From Anaeromyces robustus (Eukaryota; Neocallimastigomycota; Neocallimastigomycetes; Neocallimastigales; Neocallimastigaceae): a DNA stretch of 64,000 bases. This document shows positions 48,701-59,100 of the stretch, in pieces. Location of the stretch: contig MCFG01000019.1 in the NCBI GenBank assembly GCA_002104895.1, positions 252,501-316,500 on the forward strand, read 5' to 3'. Numbering within the stretch: position 1 is the stretch's first letter; every line of letters starts with the position of its first letter. The translations under genes were made by a program, and so were the position numbers. The notes beneath the pieces are model-generated. The model saw only the letters and a program-made list of their open reading frames with translations. It made no database searches and was not told the origin of the DNA.

Positions 48701-49510
48701 ACCATATGGTTCACCCATTACAAGAACTCTATTAGTAATATCTTGATTACCACTAAAGTTTACTATTAATGCAGGATGATATGGATTATATCCAGGATTA
48801 GTACTATCTAATGGAATACATTTTAATCCATTCTCCTTTATATCGTTATATTTTTGTTCAAATGACTTTTTAAATTCTTCCTTTGAAGGAACACCTTCCT
48901 TTCCTTCTTTTTCTTCTTTATAGACAACATCTTCTTGAACATTATCACTACGTTTATCAATATCATTGATATCCTTTTGGGATTCGTTTTGATTTTTAGA
49001 ACTACTTTTTTTTGATATTTTATAATAAATACCAACATTATTTACTAAAGTGTCATTTCCACAATAAGCAACACCAAACCATGTTGGACCGACGAATTTT
49101 GCATATTCCTCGATTGTATTAAAGTAAACTGTATTATTAAAACTATCAGTGTATGAAGGATTAACGACTTTAGTAACACTTTTATGAGTATAAAGACAGA
49201 ATTCTTTAATTTCACCTTCATCCTCTCGTTCATTTGGAGTAAGATCAATTTCTTCAAGTTTAACATCTCTTAAAGTTAAAAATTCCTCAAGACTATTATT
49301 ATTGTCTTTACTATCATTTTTATTATCTTTAGATGTTATAACATCATTTTCATTATTTTTAGAGGTTTTATTATTATCTTCTTTATTATTATTTGAAGTT
49401 TCGTCATTGACATTTCCTTCAGAATACGTATTATTAGATTTTAAATTATTACAATATACTATTGTAATATTTACTAATAGTAAAAATAATAATAAATATT
49501 TGTATATCAT
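42719..49510 (-). CDS. L2: giant secreted lectin-like protein, paralogue of L1
   Basis: 2263 aa, one exon. Signal peptide about 1-20 (cleavage near VYC|NN), then an Asn/Asp/Ser-rich extension (about 21-100) that L1 lacks. A conserved N-terminal module (NPGYNPYH), Ser/Thr block 1 (HDESY, GGEH, EYSRMD), and K-R at 471-472 followed by a Gly-rich hydrophobic stretch (GWGEAIGKGISAVAGFAK) precede the N-x-I-A heptads (517-683). These include several NSTEAAY or aromatic variants (AAWSSAKAAW). Then come the VAGTRS helix end and Ser-rich block 2. Bulb-lectin-like repeats follow (GNMVVKEFNRTMWST, GEFILRDSNNYSLWH). The first of these is split by an extra poly-Thr/Ser linker (about 1110-1190) absent from L1. 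A second Thr linker leads to two ricin-B-like trefoils (about 2001-2263). Extracellular glycan binding is the expected property; overall role unknown. P2 is divergent to it. Confidence 0.88.
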   Translation of the reverse strand: MIYKYLLLFLLLVNITIVYCNNLKSNNTYSEGNVNDETSNNNKEDNNKTSKNNENDVITSKDNKNDSKDNNNSLEEFLTLRDVKLEEIDLTPNEREDEGEIKEFCLYTHKSVTKVVNPSYTDSFNNTVYFNTIEEYAKFVGPTWFGVAYCGNDTLVNNVGIYYKISKKSSSKNQNESQKDINDIDKRSDNVQEDVVYKEEKEGKEGVPSKEEFKKSFEQKYNDIKENGLKCIPLDSTNPGYNPYHPALIVNFSGNQDITNRVLVMGEPYGGSLNKEVKVTGPKIGQCGIVKNLSASTLTCSVRISENINQSLSITDSQSVVYRKSYGSVTSKGNTLTNDINSVIELSSALSNSKSISETHGEGESSALENVLSIVRSNSVSKSQNEEKTHTSSHDESYTLTENEEHSHSNTQGGEHVDSHNWSESQEVGHTEEYSRMDVNDYKVIKGVPLDKMKRDDVNDKSNKEGYKMNKRGWGEAIGKGISAVAGFAKNINPITKLVSSVVEGGTQIAQTVAQYKANDIADEANNIARKANEIAANSTEAAYRANDIAIAANLIAQNSTEAAYQANDIAREANNIAIEGNKAAWSSAKAAWEGNKIAREANSIARDANDIARDSNVIAREANDIAREGNRAAWASANAAIVANDIARDANNIAAEGNEISREGNDIAREANRIAEWSAKAQLDEAKKSRLLQKEMHDEDALRELRMAVAGTRSSSDNVSTTKTEGNESSDSKSWSDSYTRTSGTSNAWTNTDGYSDAYTMGHSETSTEELSKSDSCSKMFTTNFNKETGWVSEESQSFTSSNSYSYGNSNSQTFSNEKSYEEAIDQSAENSHTRSLEISKGEEHTQEISFEIPDNRCWNLTAVPLFTSEIHIWACGEYNDAGNLVISYKKSIRPVELLDYVHTPVECNKKQNEKVVNNDEEVYNFSATGGAISVLRSQKYLSAGNAIVSKNFKFSFGLIKETGELALCEGSELSSSCRKIWSNGLKLPTVTKNGKTVNFDPKLYLGSNGHLYITAKYIFDSFDPDVNYAGSNTNSKRNFNYNDDNSFESSYKNIKLNEKAEEFKYNILENENENENESNKLERRKIRPSSGGSTTTTTIDLNKTLTTKSKTTTTTTTTTTTTTTTTTTTTTTSEKVEESQKTQSTTTTTSSSLESQTSTIPQSTKTDDKKSTTTTVTRIPTTVINNEVYPFDLKKDEFIIWDSLPKDLPFNVGFPDGLGYYLFIKEESNTIGTVSIYDGVGVKIWEIRPGISYQGYQFPREYNMPLIFDTPPIPDDIVNMDKHNVIHKDVKDKYKHSIEMNCSNVINVNEALVSNNEKYRFYIQPSGNMVVKEFNRTMWSTNTANIELFEPPYKLVFSPLGEFILRDSNNYSLWHVLNPYTFNDSEGYREAKENHTFNLILSDEGELKIEDETHALYWSSWPVREPGYSTHIRYVSPTIYEISTCNERIRSKYIYNIFSNPTLYNVYDDPNNPKTYRNKYYVNNMLPGETMISSFGASLNVTETEVVFYYNKDEKHIEKVAQTVSKCKNNLKVKELLLDNSGLKLICINNKNQETINNIIIFDNNRNPDNGKYARLSIQYAYPMKHPDLMIHNVVTWEPLWGLDPIRHLQYLEEVTSPRQDSNKRIVVDNKFTTYDRMLSLDGSDQFLYMSNKFGLEYQYGAFGVRNMLLKDKNFYIDDELIIKGGNNVNMRLEYKNLLEPAEGQDESEVVPAYQLVMTNTITNNVIWELYGAKACPAVSTYYPYCKSIYSKNAIYYDSQKKYFLNKNLLFFTSESDTSELLYYNITEFNKNINEPVYSITLKESGDISVNDDKYFIHQEFFKPDPPYSLFTLEKNLVLYSKSGEIKWAANKYVTNRPYNADVINAGESFTENEMLYCGSYSMIIKNGKLMYRDHVKKEEREIDVNAYSRKLTKITVNANNIVFVFGDGDLDQIQSKSRTGRSALKCVKSQKAIVWDEGNGEVGWSYPDGISLKTTTTTTTTTTTTTTISSLQTAEPRLKEKYIYNAVAEKCLYAQSKMDLTPVLKDCENNNRNKWYMSPKGYVFSRANKDRCLTITNNEITVSKCYNGALFEFTNRGLLKSTNNKCLAIEDDGNDSFDVNIAGCRNGSGNQVWSIWDKNPFDVFSADSKEVWIYNPKLKKCLYSNSNRNTRPTIGNCVKSEEAKWNVPNYEDGFYRSVYSDLCLYVSDIGKGNIVMRECDSNSIIVDIDSSIDGNSIQSFLDIDEQDPKCLGLSDNMVKLYPCDGGNDQYWVITTSYPGK
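45955..46250. repeat. Thr/Ser-rich linker microsatellite inside L2
   Basis: GTA/GTG/GTT repeats on + (coding-strand Thr codons) interrupt the lectin-like region of L2. L1 has no counterpart at this place, so the linker was inserted or expanded after the paralogues split. Confidence 0.8.
47462..47962 (-). other. 21-bp repeats encoding the L2 heptads
   Basis: About 24 heptads of N-x-I-A type, less uniform than in L1, with aromatic AAW variants. Confidence 0.85.
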
Positions 49511-49542
49511 ATTTATTATTAAACCTTATAATAAATTAATTC

Positions 49543-49594
49543 AAAATTTGTAGTTTAAATTTTTCTACATTCAATTTCCTTATTTATATATTGA
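49543..49594 (-). promoter_or_regulatory. L2 promoter: TATA motif plus ACTACAAATTTT box
   Basis: Minus strand ATATATAAATAA, GGAA, ATTGAA, then AAACTACAAATTTT, 30-85 bp before the ATG. Same order and spacing as at L1. Confidence 0.7.
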
Positions 49595-49631
49595 TATAAA
49601 TTACATAAAATGAATATCTGAAAATAATTAT

Positions 49632-49770
49632 ATATTATATAATATTATATTATATTATATTATATTATATTATATTATAGTATATTATAGTATATTATAG
49701 TATAGTATATAATAGTATATTATAGTATATTATATTATATTATAGTATAGTATAGTATATTATATTATAT
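49632..49770. repeat. (TATTA)n/(TATAG)n array upstream of L2
   Basis: Mixed pentanucleotide units TATTA and TATAG. Occupies the same relative position as the (TATTA)n array upstream of L1. Confidence 0.85.
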
Positions 49771-49898
49771 ATTACAATAAAATAATAATATAAAAAATCT
49801 AAAAATAAATTAATTATTTTTTATGAAATACAGAATATATAAATATATTTATGGGAGAAAAAGGAGTTTTTTATGAATATAATATAAGTATTAATATT

Positions 49899-49943
49899 AA
49901 ATATAAGGAGTACAAAAAAAAATATAGAATATTCCTTATATTT
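49899..49943. repeat. 11-bp inverted repeat upstream of L2
   Basis: AAATATAAGGA (49899-49909) and TCCTTATATTT (49933-49943). The left side reads AAGGAGTA, as in the larger hairpin upstream of L1. Confidence 0.75.
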
Positions 49944-50161
49944 TTTTAATAAAAAAAATTTTTTTAGTTTTATTTTATTAATATATTTTAATCATAAATA
50001 TTATACGGAAAATTTATTCATTATTATACAAAAGTATAATATAAATTAAATATATTATGATTTTTTTTTATAATATTTATTATTTTTCATTACATTTAGT
50101 TTATATTCATTATTTATAATGAAAAAAAAAATTATTAAAAAAAATTTTTAAAAAAAAAAAA

Positions 50162-50197
<36 letters not shown>

Positions 50198-50677
50198 ATG
50201 TAAATATAAGAAAATTCTATATAAAAAAAAAAAAGAAATATTAAAAATCGAATATTATAATCCTTTAACTGAATATTACATAAAACATCTAGTCCTTTTC
50301 TATTTAATAGTAACATATATTTAAAAAAATTTTAATTTACTTGCATTAAAAAAAATATATAAAAATAAATAAATAAATAAAGAAATAAAAAATAAATAAA
50401 TAAATAAATAAATAAAAAATAAATGAATAAATAATGTGATTTAAATATGAAACTTAAAAAATTAATAATCATCTTATTAAATAAATAAAAAATCTTAATA
50501 AATAATTAGAAATTTTATTATTATTAAATTTTAATTTATTGTATAAACACAATTCAATTTTAATTTTAAATTTATAAAAAAAAATATCAATTTTTATGTA
50601 TGAGAAAAAAAAAGTTTTTTTTTTTTTTTTTTTTTTAAATACAAAAATAATTAATAATAATAATAAATAATAAATAA

Positions 50678-50709
<32 letters not shown>

Positions 50710-50960
50710 AAATAAATAAATAAATAATAAACAAATAAATAAATAAAAAATAAATAAATAAATAAATAAATAATAAATAAATAAATAAATAATAAATAAA
50801 TAAATAAATAAATAATAAATTTTAATATTTAAAATTTATTTAAAACACTATTTTTAACTTAAAATATATTCATATGTAAAATTATAAATAATAAATAATA
50901 AATTTAAAACAAGTTTTATTACTTATGTTTTATTTTTTTCCCTTAATTTTTTTTCCTTAA

Positions 50961-51035
50961 TGCACACAATTTGTATATTGCCTTTATTGAATTTAAAATA
51001 TTAATACTATTCATAAACCGTAAAAAAAAAAAAAG
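50961..51035. repeat. Poly(A)-tailed short repeat, copy 3
   Basis: GCACACAATTTGTATATTGC, TTTATTGAATTTAAAATATT, then ATTCATAAACCGTA and a poly(A) tail. Diverged relative of the copies at 39902 and 40044. Confidence 0.65.
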
Positions 51036-52795
51036 AAAAGCATAAAAAATAAAAAAAAATTGATATTAAAAAAAAAATTTCATTTTTTTAAAAATAAATT
51101 TAATATTTATTATTAATTATATATAGTATTGAAAAAAGTAACTTTTATTTTGAGGTTTAACTTTTTTTCTAATTTTTAAATAATTTAAATTATTTCAACC
51201 ATATTTTAAATAATAATTTTATTATTAATTATTAATATATAATATAAAAATTGACAAATAAAAATATTCACAATAAGAATTATAATTTTTGACTATTTTT
51301 ATTTAATATTAGTGAATATTTTAAATAACTTCGTATGTAAAATTCAAATTAAATTTTTTTATGTTAAAAAAAAATAAATGTATATTTGAACCATCCATCA
51401 ATTAAAAAAAAATTATATAATACTATTGATTATATATAACATATACCAATATTAAATTATGTAATATTAAAGAACTAAATATAAATTATAATAATCCAAC
51501 TTTTCGTTATAATAATTATTTAAATAAAATGTAAAAATTTGAAAAATATTTAATAACATTTATTTATTATCCGTATTACATTTTAAGGTTAAAAAATATA
51601 TCATTAAAAGATTCCTATAATGAAAAATCTTCATAAATCCAAATAAAAGAAAAATTTCAATAAAAGGATTATATATAATCAAATTTAATCATGACATATA
51701 AAAATTTTTTTTCATATTTAAACCTTAATAATTAATATTTTAATAACCTTTTATAGATTTTTTAATATATTGGTATATTAAATTATACCTATAATTTTTT
51801 TTTTTTAATTGGTACAACACCAATAAATTAAAAAAAAAAAAAAAGATGGTAAAGATTGGTAATTATTAATTCTTACATTATTTAAATTTTTTTTTAAAAA
51901 AAAAAAAATTTTTTTTAAAAAATAGTTTTTAATATATGACATAAATCATTTTTTAAAAAACTTTAAAAAATAATAATTATTATAATTTTTATGAATAAAG
52001 AATAATTATTATCTATTTGTATAATATATGATAATAATTGGTTTTTTAAAAATTTTTTTTAAAAAAAATATTATTCAGAATATTCTATATTTCTATGTTT
52101 TAATAAATTATATTTGTTTTTCAATCCACTTTTTAATAAAAATAAAACAATTTTTATATATTTGTTGGTAAAATTAAAAATTATAATTCATATTACCATA
52201 TTATTAATAAATAATTAATAATTCATTTTTCCATATTAATAAATAATTTATAATAATATATTTCTTGTATTATTAATAGTATTTTATTATTTTTTTATAA
52301 ACTTACTTCTTATCAAATAAAAAGTATAAAAAGTATAATAATGAAAAAATAAAAGAATTATTCATATTTTTAATTTTGTTTTTAACAATATAAATAAATA
52401 TTTTAAATAAAAAATTATAATCTATTCTTATTTGATTAATTTATTAATAAATAATATATACATATATATAATATAATTTTTTTTTTATCGATCAACGAAA
52501 ATTTTTTTTTCTAAATCAAAATTTTAATATTTTTCATGCCATTAATCACATTTATAAATTAAAAAAAAAAAAATTTTAATGTGCATGTTTTACATTATTA
52601 ATCCTAATAAAAATTTAAAATTTCAATTTTTATTGGTTTTACTTTGTGTAATTTAGGAGAAAATTTTTTCAACTTAATTAAATAAGATTCATCATATACT
52701 AATACAATTAAATAATATAATATAATATATAATATAATATAATTTAATTATATATACATAAAAAATTTTTAAATAGCATTTAATCTTTTTTCATC

Positions 52796-53475
52796 CGAAA
52801 TTACACAAAAAATTTTTTTAACAAAAAGAAAAAATTTTTATAAAAATTAAAACTGTACACAAAAGTAAAAAAATTTTTATAAAAATTAAAATTGTACACA
52901 TTTTTTTTAATAATTGTACACAAAAGTAAAAAGTTTTTTTTTTTTAAATAGAATAATATATAAAAAAATTTTTTTTTTAAAAAAAAAAATAAAACAATAC
53001 CCAAAAGAAAGAAATTTTTTATTAAAAATTTAAAATTTTACACAAAATTGAAAAAAAAAAATTTTTATTAAATTACTCACAAAAGAAAAAAAAATTTTTT
53101 TTTTTTGATTTAAAAATGATACACACAAAAGAAAGAAATTTTTTATCAAAAATAAAAATTATACACAAAATTGAAAAAAAAAATTTTAATTTAAAAATGG
53201 TACACAAAAAAATTTCTTATTTAAAAATAATACAAAAAAAAGAAATTTTTTATTAAAAATTAAAATTTTACACAAAATTGAAAAAAAAAATTGATTTAAA
53301 ATATAATACACAAAAAAATTTTTTTTTTAATTTATTCACAAAGGGAAAAAAAAAAAAAACCTTTATTAAAATGAAATTTATACATAAAAGAAAAAAGATA
53401 TATTTATATATAAAAAATAAATAAATAAAATTTTTTTTTATGATTCGAAATTTACACAAAAAAAATTTTTTTTTT
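52796..53475. repeat. Degenerate ACACAAAA/AAATTTTT minisatellite
   Basis: About 13 occurrences of (T)ACACAAAA(G/TTG)AAA followed by AAATTTTTT, with irregular spacing of 30-60 bp. Related scraps occur upstream of L1 (25139-25215 and 25487-25540). Confidence 0.7.
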
Positions 53476-53661
53476 TTTTTTTGATTCTTACTTTTAATAA
53501 AAATGATTTAATAAATTTTTTATTTTGTTTTATATTATGAATACAAATTATAGTTTATTATATTATTATATTATATTAGTATTGTTATAATATTTTTAAA
53601 AAAAAATAATAATTACAAAATTTAAATGGTCCCTTTTTTTTTTTCTATTTTTTTTCTCCCT

Positions 53662-53729
53662 CCGCTTTATCTTCACATTGGTCATAGTCCACTATGCTAA
53701 TGATTATGACCACTGTGAAGAGAAAGCGG
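53662..53729. ncRNA. Hairpin with 25-bp stem (23 of 25 paired), possible structured RNA or element end
   Basis: Arm 53662-53686 and arm 53705-53729 are reverse complements with two mismatches; the loop is 18 nt. It is unusually G+C-rich for this region. It is followed by an unrecognised complex strip (to about 53900) with a perfect palindrome ACAGGTATACCTGT. Could be a structured RNA, a foldback transposon piece or debris; the evidence does not decide. Confidence 0.35.
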
Positions 53730-53925
53730 TTCCATGTTCGTGATAAAAAAAACTAAGCAAGAATGTATAAGAACTATTCTCTAATAGAACGTAACGACAT
53801 TAGATGGAGCGGTGACTTCGAATCGATATACCATATAGTATCACTTTATCCTACAGGTATACCTGTAGTGTATGTATGGGAGATGGGTAGCCATATGTTG
53901 GTCTTATTTATTTATTTTATTTATT

Positions 53926-53960
<35 letters not shown>

Positions 53961-54799
53961 TTTTCTATCATTCTTTTTTCTATTTTAATTTCTTTTTTTC
54001 TCCTTCATTCTTTTTATTTTTTATTTCTTTTTTTTTTCTTCTCATTCTTTTTTTTTAATTTCTTTTTTTTTTCTTCTCATTCTTTTTTTTTTAATTTCTT
54101 TTTTTTTTTTCTCATTCTTTTTTTTTTTAATTTCTTTTTTTCTCCCTCATTCTTTTTTTCTTTTTTAACTTTTTTTTTTAATTTTTTCCTCTCATTCTTT
54201 TTTTTCCAAAATATTTCAACTGTTTATAGTGAAATATATTAAATAATTAAATTTTTGCATTAATTTTATAACAATAGTTATAAATATAATTTATTAATTT
54301 TTTTTAATTAATTTTTATTGTACTAGTTTATAAAAATACATTCATTTCATATTATCTAAATGTTTTTTTTTTATTATAATTTTTATTAAATAATAATAAT
54401 TTATAAATGTTATTTTTTTCTTCTATAATAAAATAATTATCTAAATTTTATCTTATTAATAATTTTAACGAATAAAAGGAATATTTAAATAAATTTTTTC
54501 ATTACACTATACATTTTAAAAAGTTGATTTTTATTTTGAAATTTTTTTTTATTACTTTTATATCTCTAATTGATTATGATAAATTAAAAAAAAAATTAGA
54601 GAATATTTTAATACTTTTATTATTGTATTATATCCATCTTTAGAAATTCTTTTAAAAAAAACATATTAACATTATTTATGCATAATAAATATTTTATTAT
54701 TATATATTATTATTATTATAATTATTATTATTATTATTTATTTTATTTTATTTTCTAATAATACATAAAATTTATTATTTATTATTATTATTTATTATT

Positions 54800-54843
<44 letters not shown>

Positions 54844-54875
54844 TTATTTATTTTCTATTTATTTATTTATTATTT

Positions 54876-54907
<32 letters not shown>

Positions 54908-55479
54908 TTTTAATTTCTGTATTTTATTTTATTTTATTTTTATATAATAAAGTTTTTTTTTTAATTGATTTTAGTTTATTACAATAACAAAAAAAAAATT
55001 TTTTTTTAGTTTATAACAATAAAAAAAAAATTTTTTTTCTTTATTTTTTAATTATTATTTATATATTTTTATTCCGTTAGAAAAAATTTTATTTATTATG
55101 ATTAATATTTAAATATATATTTAAATATATTTAAATAAAGAAATTTAATTAAATTTCGATTTAAATTTAATTTTCGTTAAACAATAAAATGTACTTAAAA
55201 CTATTTTTTTTTTTCATTCCTTTCTTATCCTCTCCAATCCTTTTTTTTTATTTGCATAAATTCCATTTAAGAAACATATTCATTTATTTTAAAAATCAAA
55301 TTAAAGTATATTATCCATTTTTTATTTTTTATTTTTTATTTTTTTATATTCTTTATTTAAATCATAATATTAGTATATTAGTATTAAAATATTATCAAAA
55401 AAAAAAAAATTAAAATAATAAAAAAAAAAAAATTAAAATAATAAAAAAAAAAAAAACAAATATATTTATGTTTGAAACA

Positions 55480-55592
55480 GAATTTAAGCCAAAACGGTAA
55501 AACATGAAATTTATTTTGATACATTCATAAGATAACACGGGGGAAGTCTAAAAAAAAAAAAAATAAAAAATAAAAAAAAAAAAAAAAAAAAA
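55480..55592 (+). mobile_element. Possible short retroelement 3' end
   Basis: A complex strip (GAATTTAAGCCAAAACGGTAA through CACGGGGGAAGTCTA) ends in a long A-rich tail. The AAGTCTA-poly(A) junction resembles the LINE 3' ends elsewhere. No coding content and no clear target duplication. Confidence 0.4.
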
Positions 55593-56136
55593 TTCTGAAA
55601 CATATATAATATTAAATAATTATATAGATAATAAAAAAATAAAAAATTTAATAATATATAATTTATTTTTAATTAAAAATTATATTAATTTTTTTTATTT
55701 AATAAAAATAAATTTTTAATTTAATTAATAGATATAATGTAGTACAATAATTTATATAATAATAATATATAGCATAATATATATTAATTTTATTATATAT
55801 ATAGAATTAAAAAATTTTTTTCTCATATATATATAAAATAATAATTTTCTTTGAAAATAACTAAAAACTTTTATCATTAATCCCTATTTAATTTATATAT
55901 TCACTGCAATTTTGTTCCATTTTGGGGAACTTTTTTGCATATTTAAAAGATATATATAAAAAAAATATAAAATAATAAAAATAAAATAAAATAAAAAAAA
56001 AATATAAAATAATAAAAAAAAATAAAAATAATAAAAAAAAATAATAAAAAAAAAAAATAAAAACTAAAAATAAATAATTCAAAAATTAATATTTTAATAC
56101 TTATAATAATTAGTATATATCTAATTCTTGATTAAA

Positions 56137-59100
56137 ATGAATTGGAAATATTTAATATTACTTTTCACTTATATCATTATAACATATTGTGAATATGTTG
56201 ATTTCGCCTCAGAAGAACTTGCCGCTTTAATTTTAGCCGCTGCTAATCCTGATGGTTCTATTGCTACTGAAATTATTCCTGAAAATAATCCAAAAAATGA
56301 AACTAGACCAATTACTATCGATGTTTCTAGTCTTGGAAGAGGTGGTGAATTAATGAATATTCAACAAATTATTCCAAGTTTAAGAAATTTAGAAGGAGAT
56401 AAATTAAATAAAAAATTTAAAGAATTATATGATCTTGCTAATAGAGTTTATAATAGATTTATAGATCCTGCCGCTGATCAAGTTGAAAATATAAATGGAT
56501 ATGATGTTCTTCGTTATATAATTTTTAATGAAGATGAAAAAACTGGTGCTTTTGATTCTATTGGATTATGTAATAATGATGTAAAAACAAGAATCATGTT
56601 TGTTCCTAATGATTCTGCTATAACTATGATGAAACATTTTATAGCTAATGCAGATTATGATGATTTTTATGATATCGATATTAATAATTTTGATAAATTA
56701 AATAAAAAAATCAAATCATCTTGGAAATCAGATCATTTTAATCTTCCTTCTGAAGAACTTAGTAAAGTATTAACTATAAAATGTATTCAAACTTATGCCT
56801 GTAAATTTAATTTCATGTTTGAAGATAAATCTGAAGAAGAAATAAATAATCAAATTAATAATATTTCATTTAACATTATTGAAACTACTGATAAAAATAA
56901 TAACAAATATTATAGTTTACTTATTAATAAAGATATCGAGTACCAAATAATTTATGCTTTTACTATTAAATATGATGGAAATAAATATAGTACTGATGAA
57001 AGATTCCCTGCTAGATTAGTTGATTACAATGAAATTGGTAAAACTGTAGAACAATATCATATGAATCATAATGAAGAAAGTAATGAAATAGAAAGAGATG
57101 GTATTAATCTTATTGCTGCATGTGGTATTGACTTTGTAGTCGGAAAAGGTAATGATAAACAATATTTATTACCTGAAGATTACATTTCAAAAGATGATAA
57201 TGAAATTAAGATGGATTCTGTTAAGGATATTTTAATAACTGCTAATTTTGCTAATAATAAAGATTTCAAAACTTTCAATAAAAATGGAAAAAATCTTATT
57301 TGTGATAGATATGATATATCTTATGCCACTACTAAAATGGAAACTAAACGTTTCATTGAAAAAAGATTAAATTATAGAGAAACTGATAGTTTATCAGATA
57401 ATCAATTAATGGATTTAAATGCTCTTTTCCAAATCATGGCTCTTAAAGATTTATTTATTGATCCAATGGAACATTTCATCAATGGTATGTTACATTATAC
57501 GAATACTCCTGAATATTTATCTCAAATATCAGATTTTGAAGAATCAAGATATTTAGCAGCATATACTCAAACTAAATTAAATAAAAGATTGGGATCTAAA
57601 TCTAAAGGTTTAAAAAACTTTGCTGCTCCTATTACTTCTTATGATTTAAAAGGTGCTACTTTAAAAGCTGATGAAATATTAAAAAATAATAGTAATGAAT
57701 TTTCAAAAAGAAATTTACCATCTTTTGAATTAGTCAAAAGAGATTCAGAATCTGAACAAAAGAAATTAATTAAACAATGGATGGATATTGTAGATACTTA
57801 TGAAGATATTATCAAATCTGCAGACATGAATTTCATGGAAGATAGTAAAACATTTTTAGCTAGTTTTTATGAAGTATTATTAGAATTTAATAATCGTCAA
57901 ATTTATGATATTGTAGATGAAATAAAATCAAAAAAAGATAATAATAATAATGACGATATGTTTGCTGACGAAGATCCATTTAAAGTTGCTAAAAGTAATA
58001 TACAAAATATTTTACTTTTAGAAAATTATTTCCAAATATGTTTAAGATCACATTTAGAAAAATATGGTATGGAAACTTTATTAGATGAAAATGGTAGATA
58101 TTTATTTAGAAATTTACCTGATATTGGTGTTGAAGCTAGTAAAAATATCAATGTTCTTAATAATTTATATGAAACTACATTAGAAGACATTTTTGATTTA
58201 ATTGATGATGCTTTAGCGTCTACTGATATGGATAATAGTTTAAGATATGGAAATACTGTCGATACTCTTTCTACAACTAAAAGAAGTGAACAATCTGAAT
58301 ATTTAGAAATTGACGGTGATTACATTGCTGATGAAATTGAAGTCATTGAGCACAAAGATTTACCTATTAAGGATAGATTAAGAAATTTACTTATTGATGT
58401 AAATTCTATAATAACTTCAATTGAAATTCATAATAATGATGAAAATGAACCAATTAATGGATCTGAAACATTTGATAGTATTAATGGAGCATTAATTAGA
58501 AAATATAAAGAGGCTTATCCTGATGATAAAGAAATTCAAGGAATGATTAATGATGAAGTTGAAAATGAGAATGAAAATGAAAGTTCATCAAAAGCTAATT
58601 TAAAGCTTAAACGTATTTTAAGTAATGTTGAAGATAATGATTTAAATGAATATATTGTTAATAATGTTGATTCTAAATATTACTTAAAACGTATTTTCTC
58701 TCGTATGAGATTAGAAATTACAGCAAATGCTAAAAAAAATGCCATGTATGATGGTACTGAAGAAGATGATGATTATGTAATGGGCAATATTGATTTAGAA
58801 ATTATTAAAAAATTAAATGTATTATGTGATAAAATCTACAAAAAATTAGATAATTATTTAAAAAAGACTAATCCAGAAGGTAATGAAGAAGAAGGTGAAC
58901 ATTTACTTGAACTTATTAGTAATTATAATGATTTGATGTCATATATTTATTCTGAACAAATCATTAATGAAAATTACTTTGTTGATTTTGTTGATTCTTC
59001 TGATATAACTGAAATAATGAACTATATATTTTTAAAAGATCTTATTAATGCTATAAATAAAACTATTAAAAGTAATCCTGAACTTTTTAAAAATGGAATA

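Larger units (their letters stand above)
49511..56136. promoter_or_regulatory. 6.6-kb divergent intergenic region between L2 and P2
   Basis: No gene is supportable. Contains the L2 promoter and arrays, (TAAA)n runs at about 50670-50815, a poly(A)-tailed short repeat at 50961-51035, the ACACAAAA minisatellite (52796-53475), a hairpin island at 53662-53900, (TTTA)n runs at about 54780-54915, and an AGTCTA-poly(A) end near 55536. ORFs in it are Phe/Lys low-complexity strings. Confidence 0.6.

Noticed and set aside
53800-53840. TTCGAATC resembling a tRNA T-loop
   Set aside because: No flanking T-stem, acceptor stem or anticodon arm can be formed. No tRNA or rRNA gene was found by eye anywhere in the window.
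53763-54242. 159-codon plus-strand ORF
   Set aside because: The first 45 codons are unrecognised and the rest is a Phe/Ile/Leu string from T-rich repeats; no credible protein.
56128-56136. Upstream TTG as a start for P2
   Set aside because: Non-ATG initiation is unlikely in a fungal nuclear gene; the ATG at 56137 leads directly into the signal peptide.
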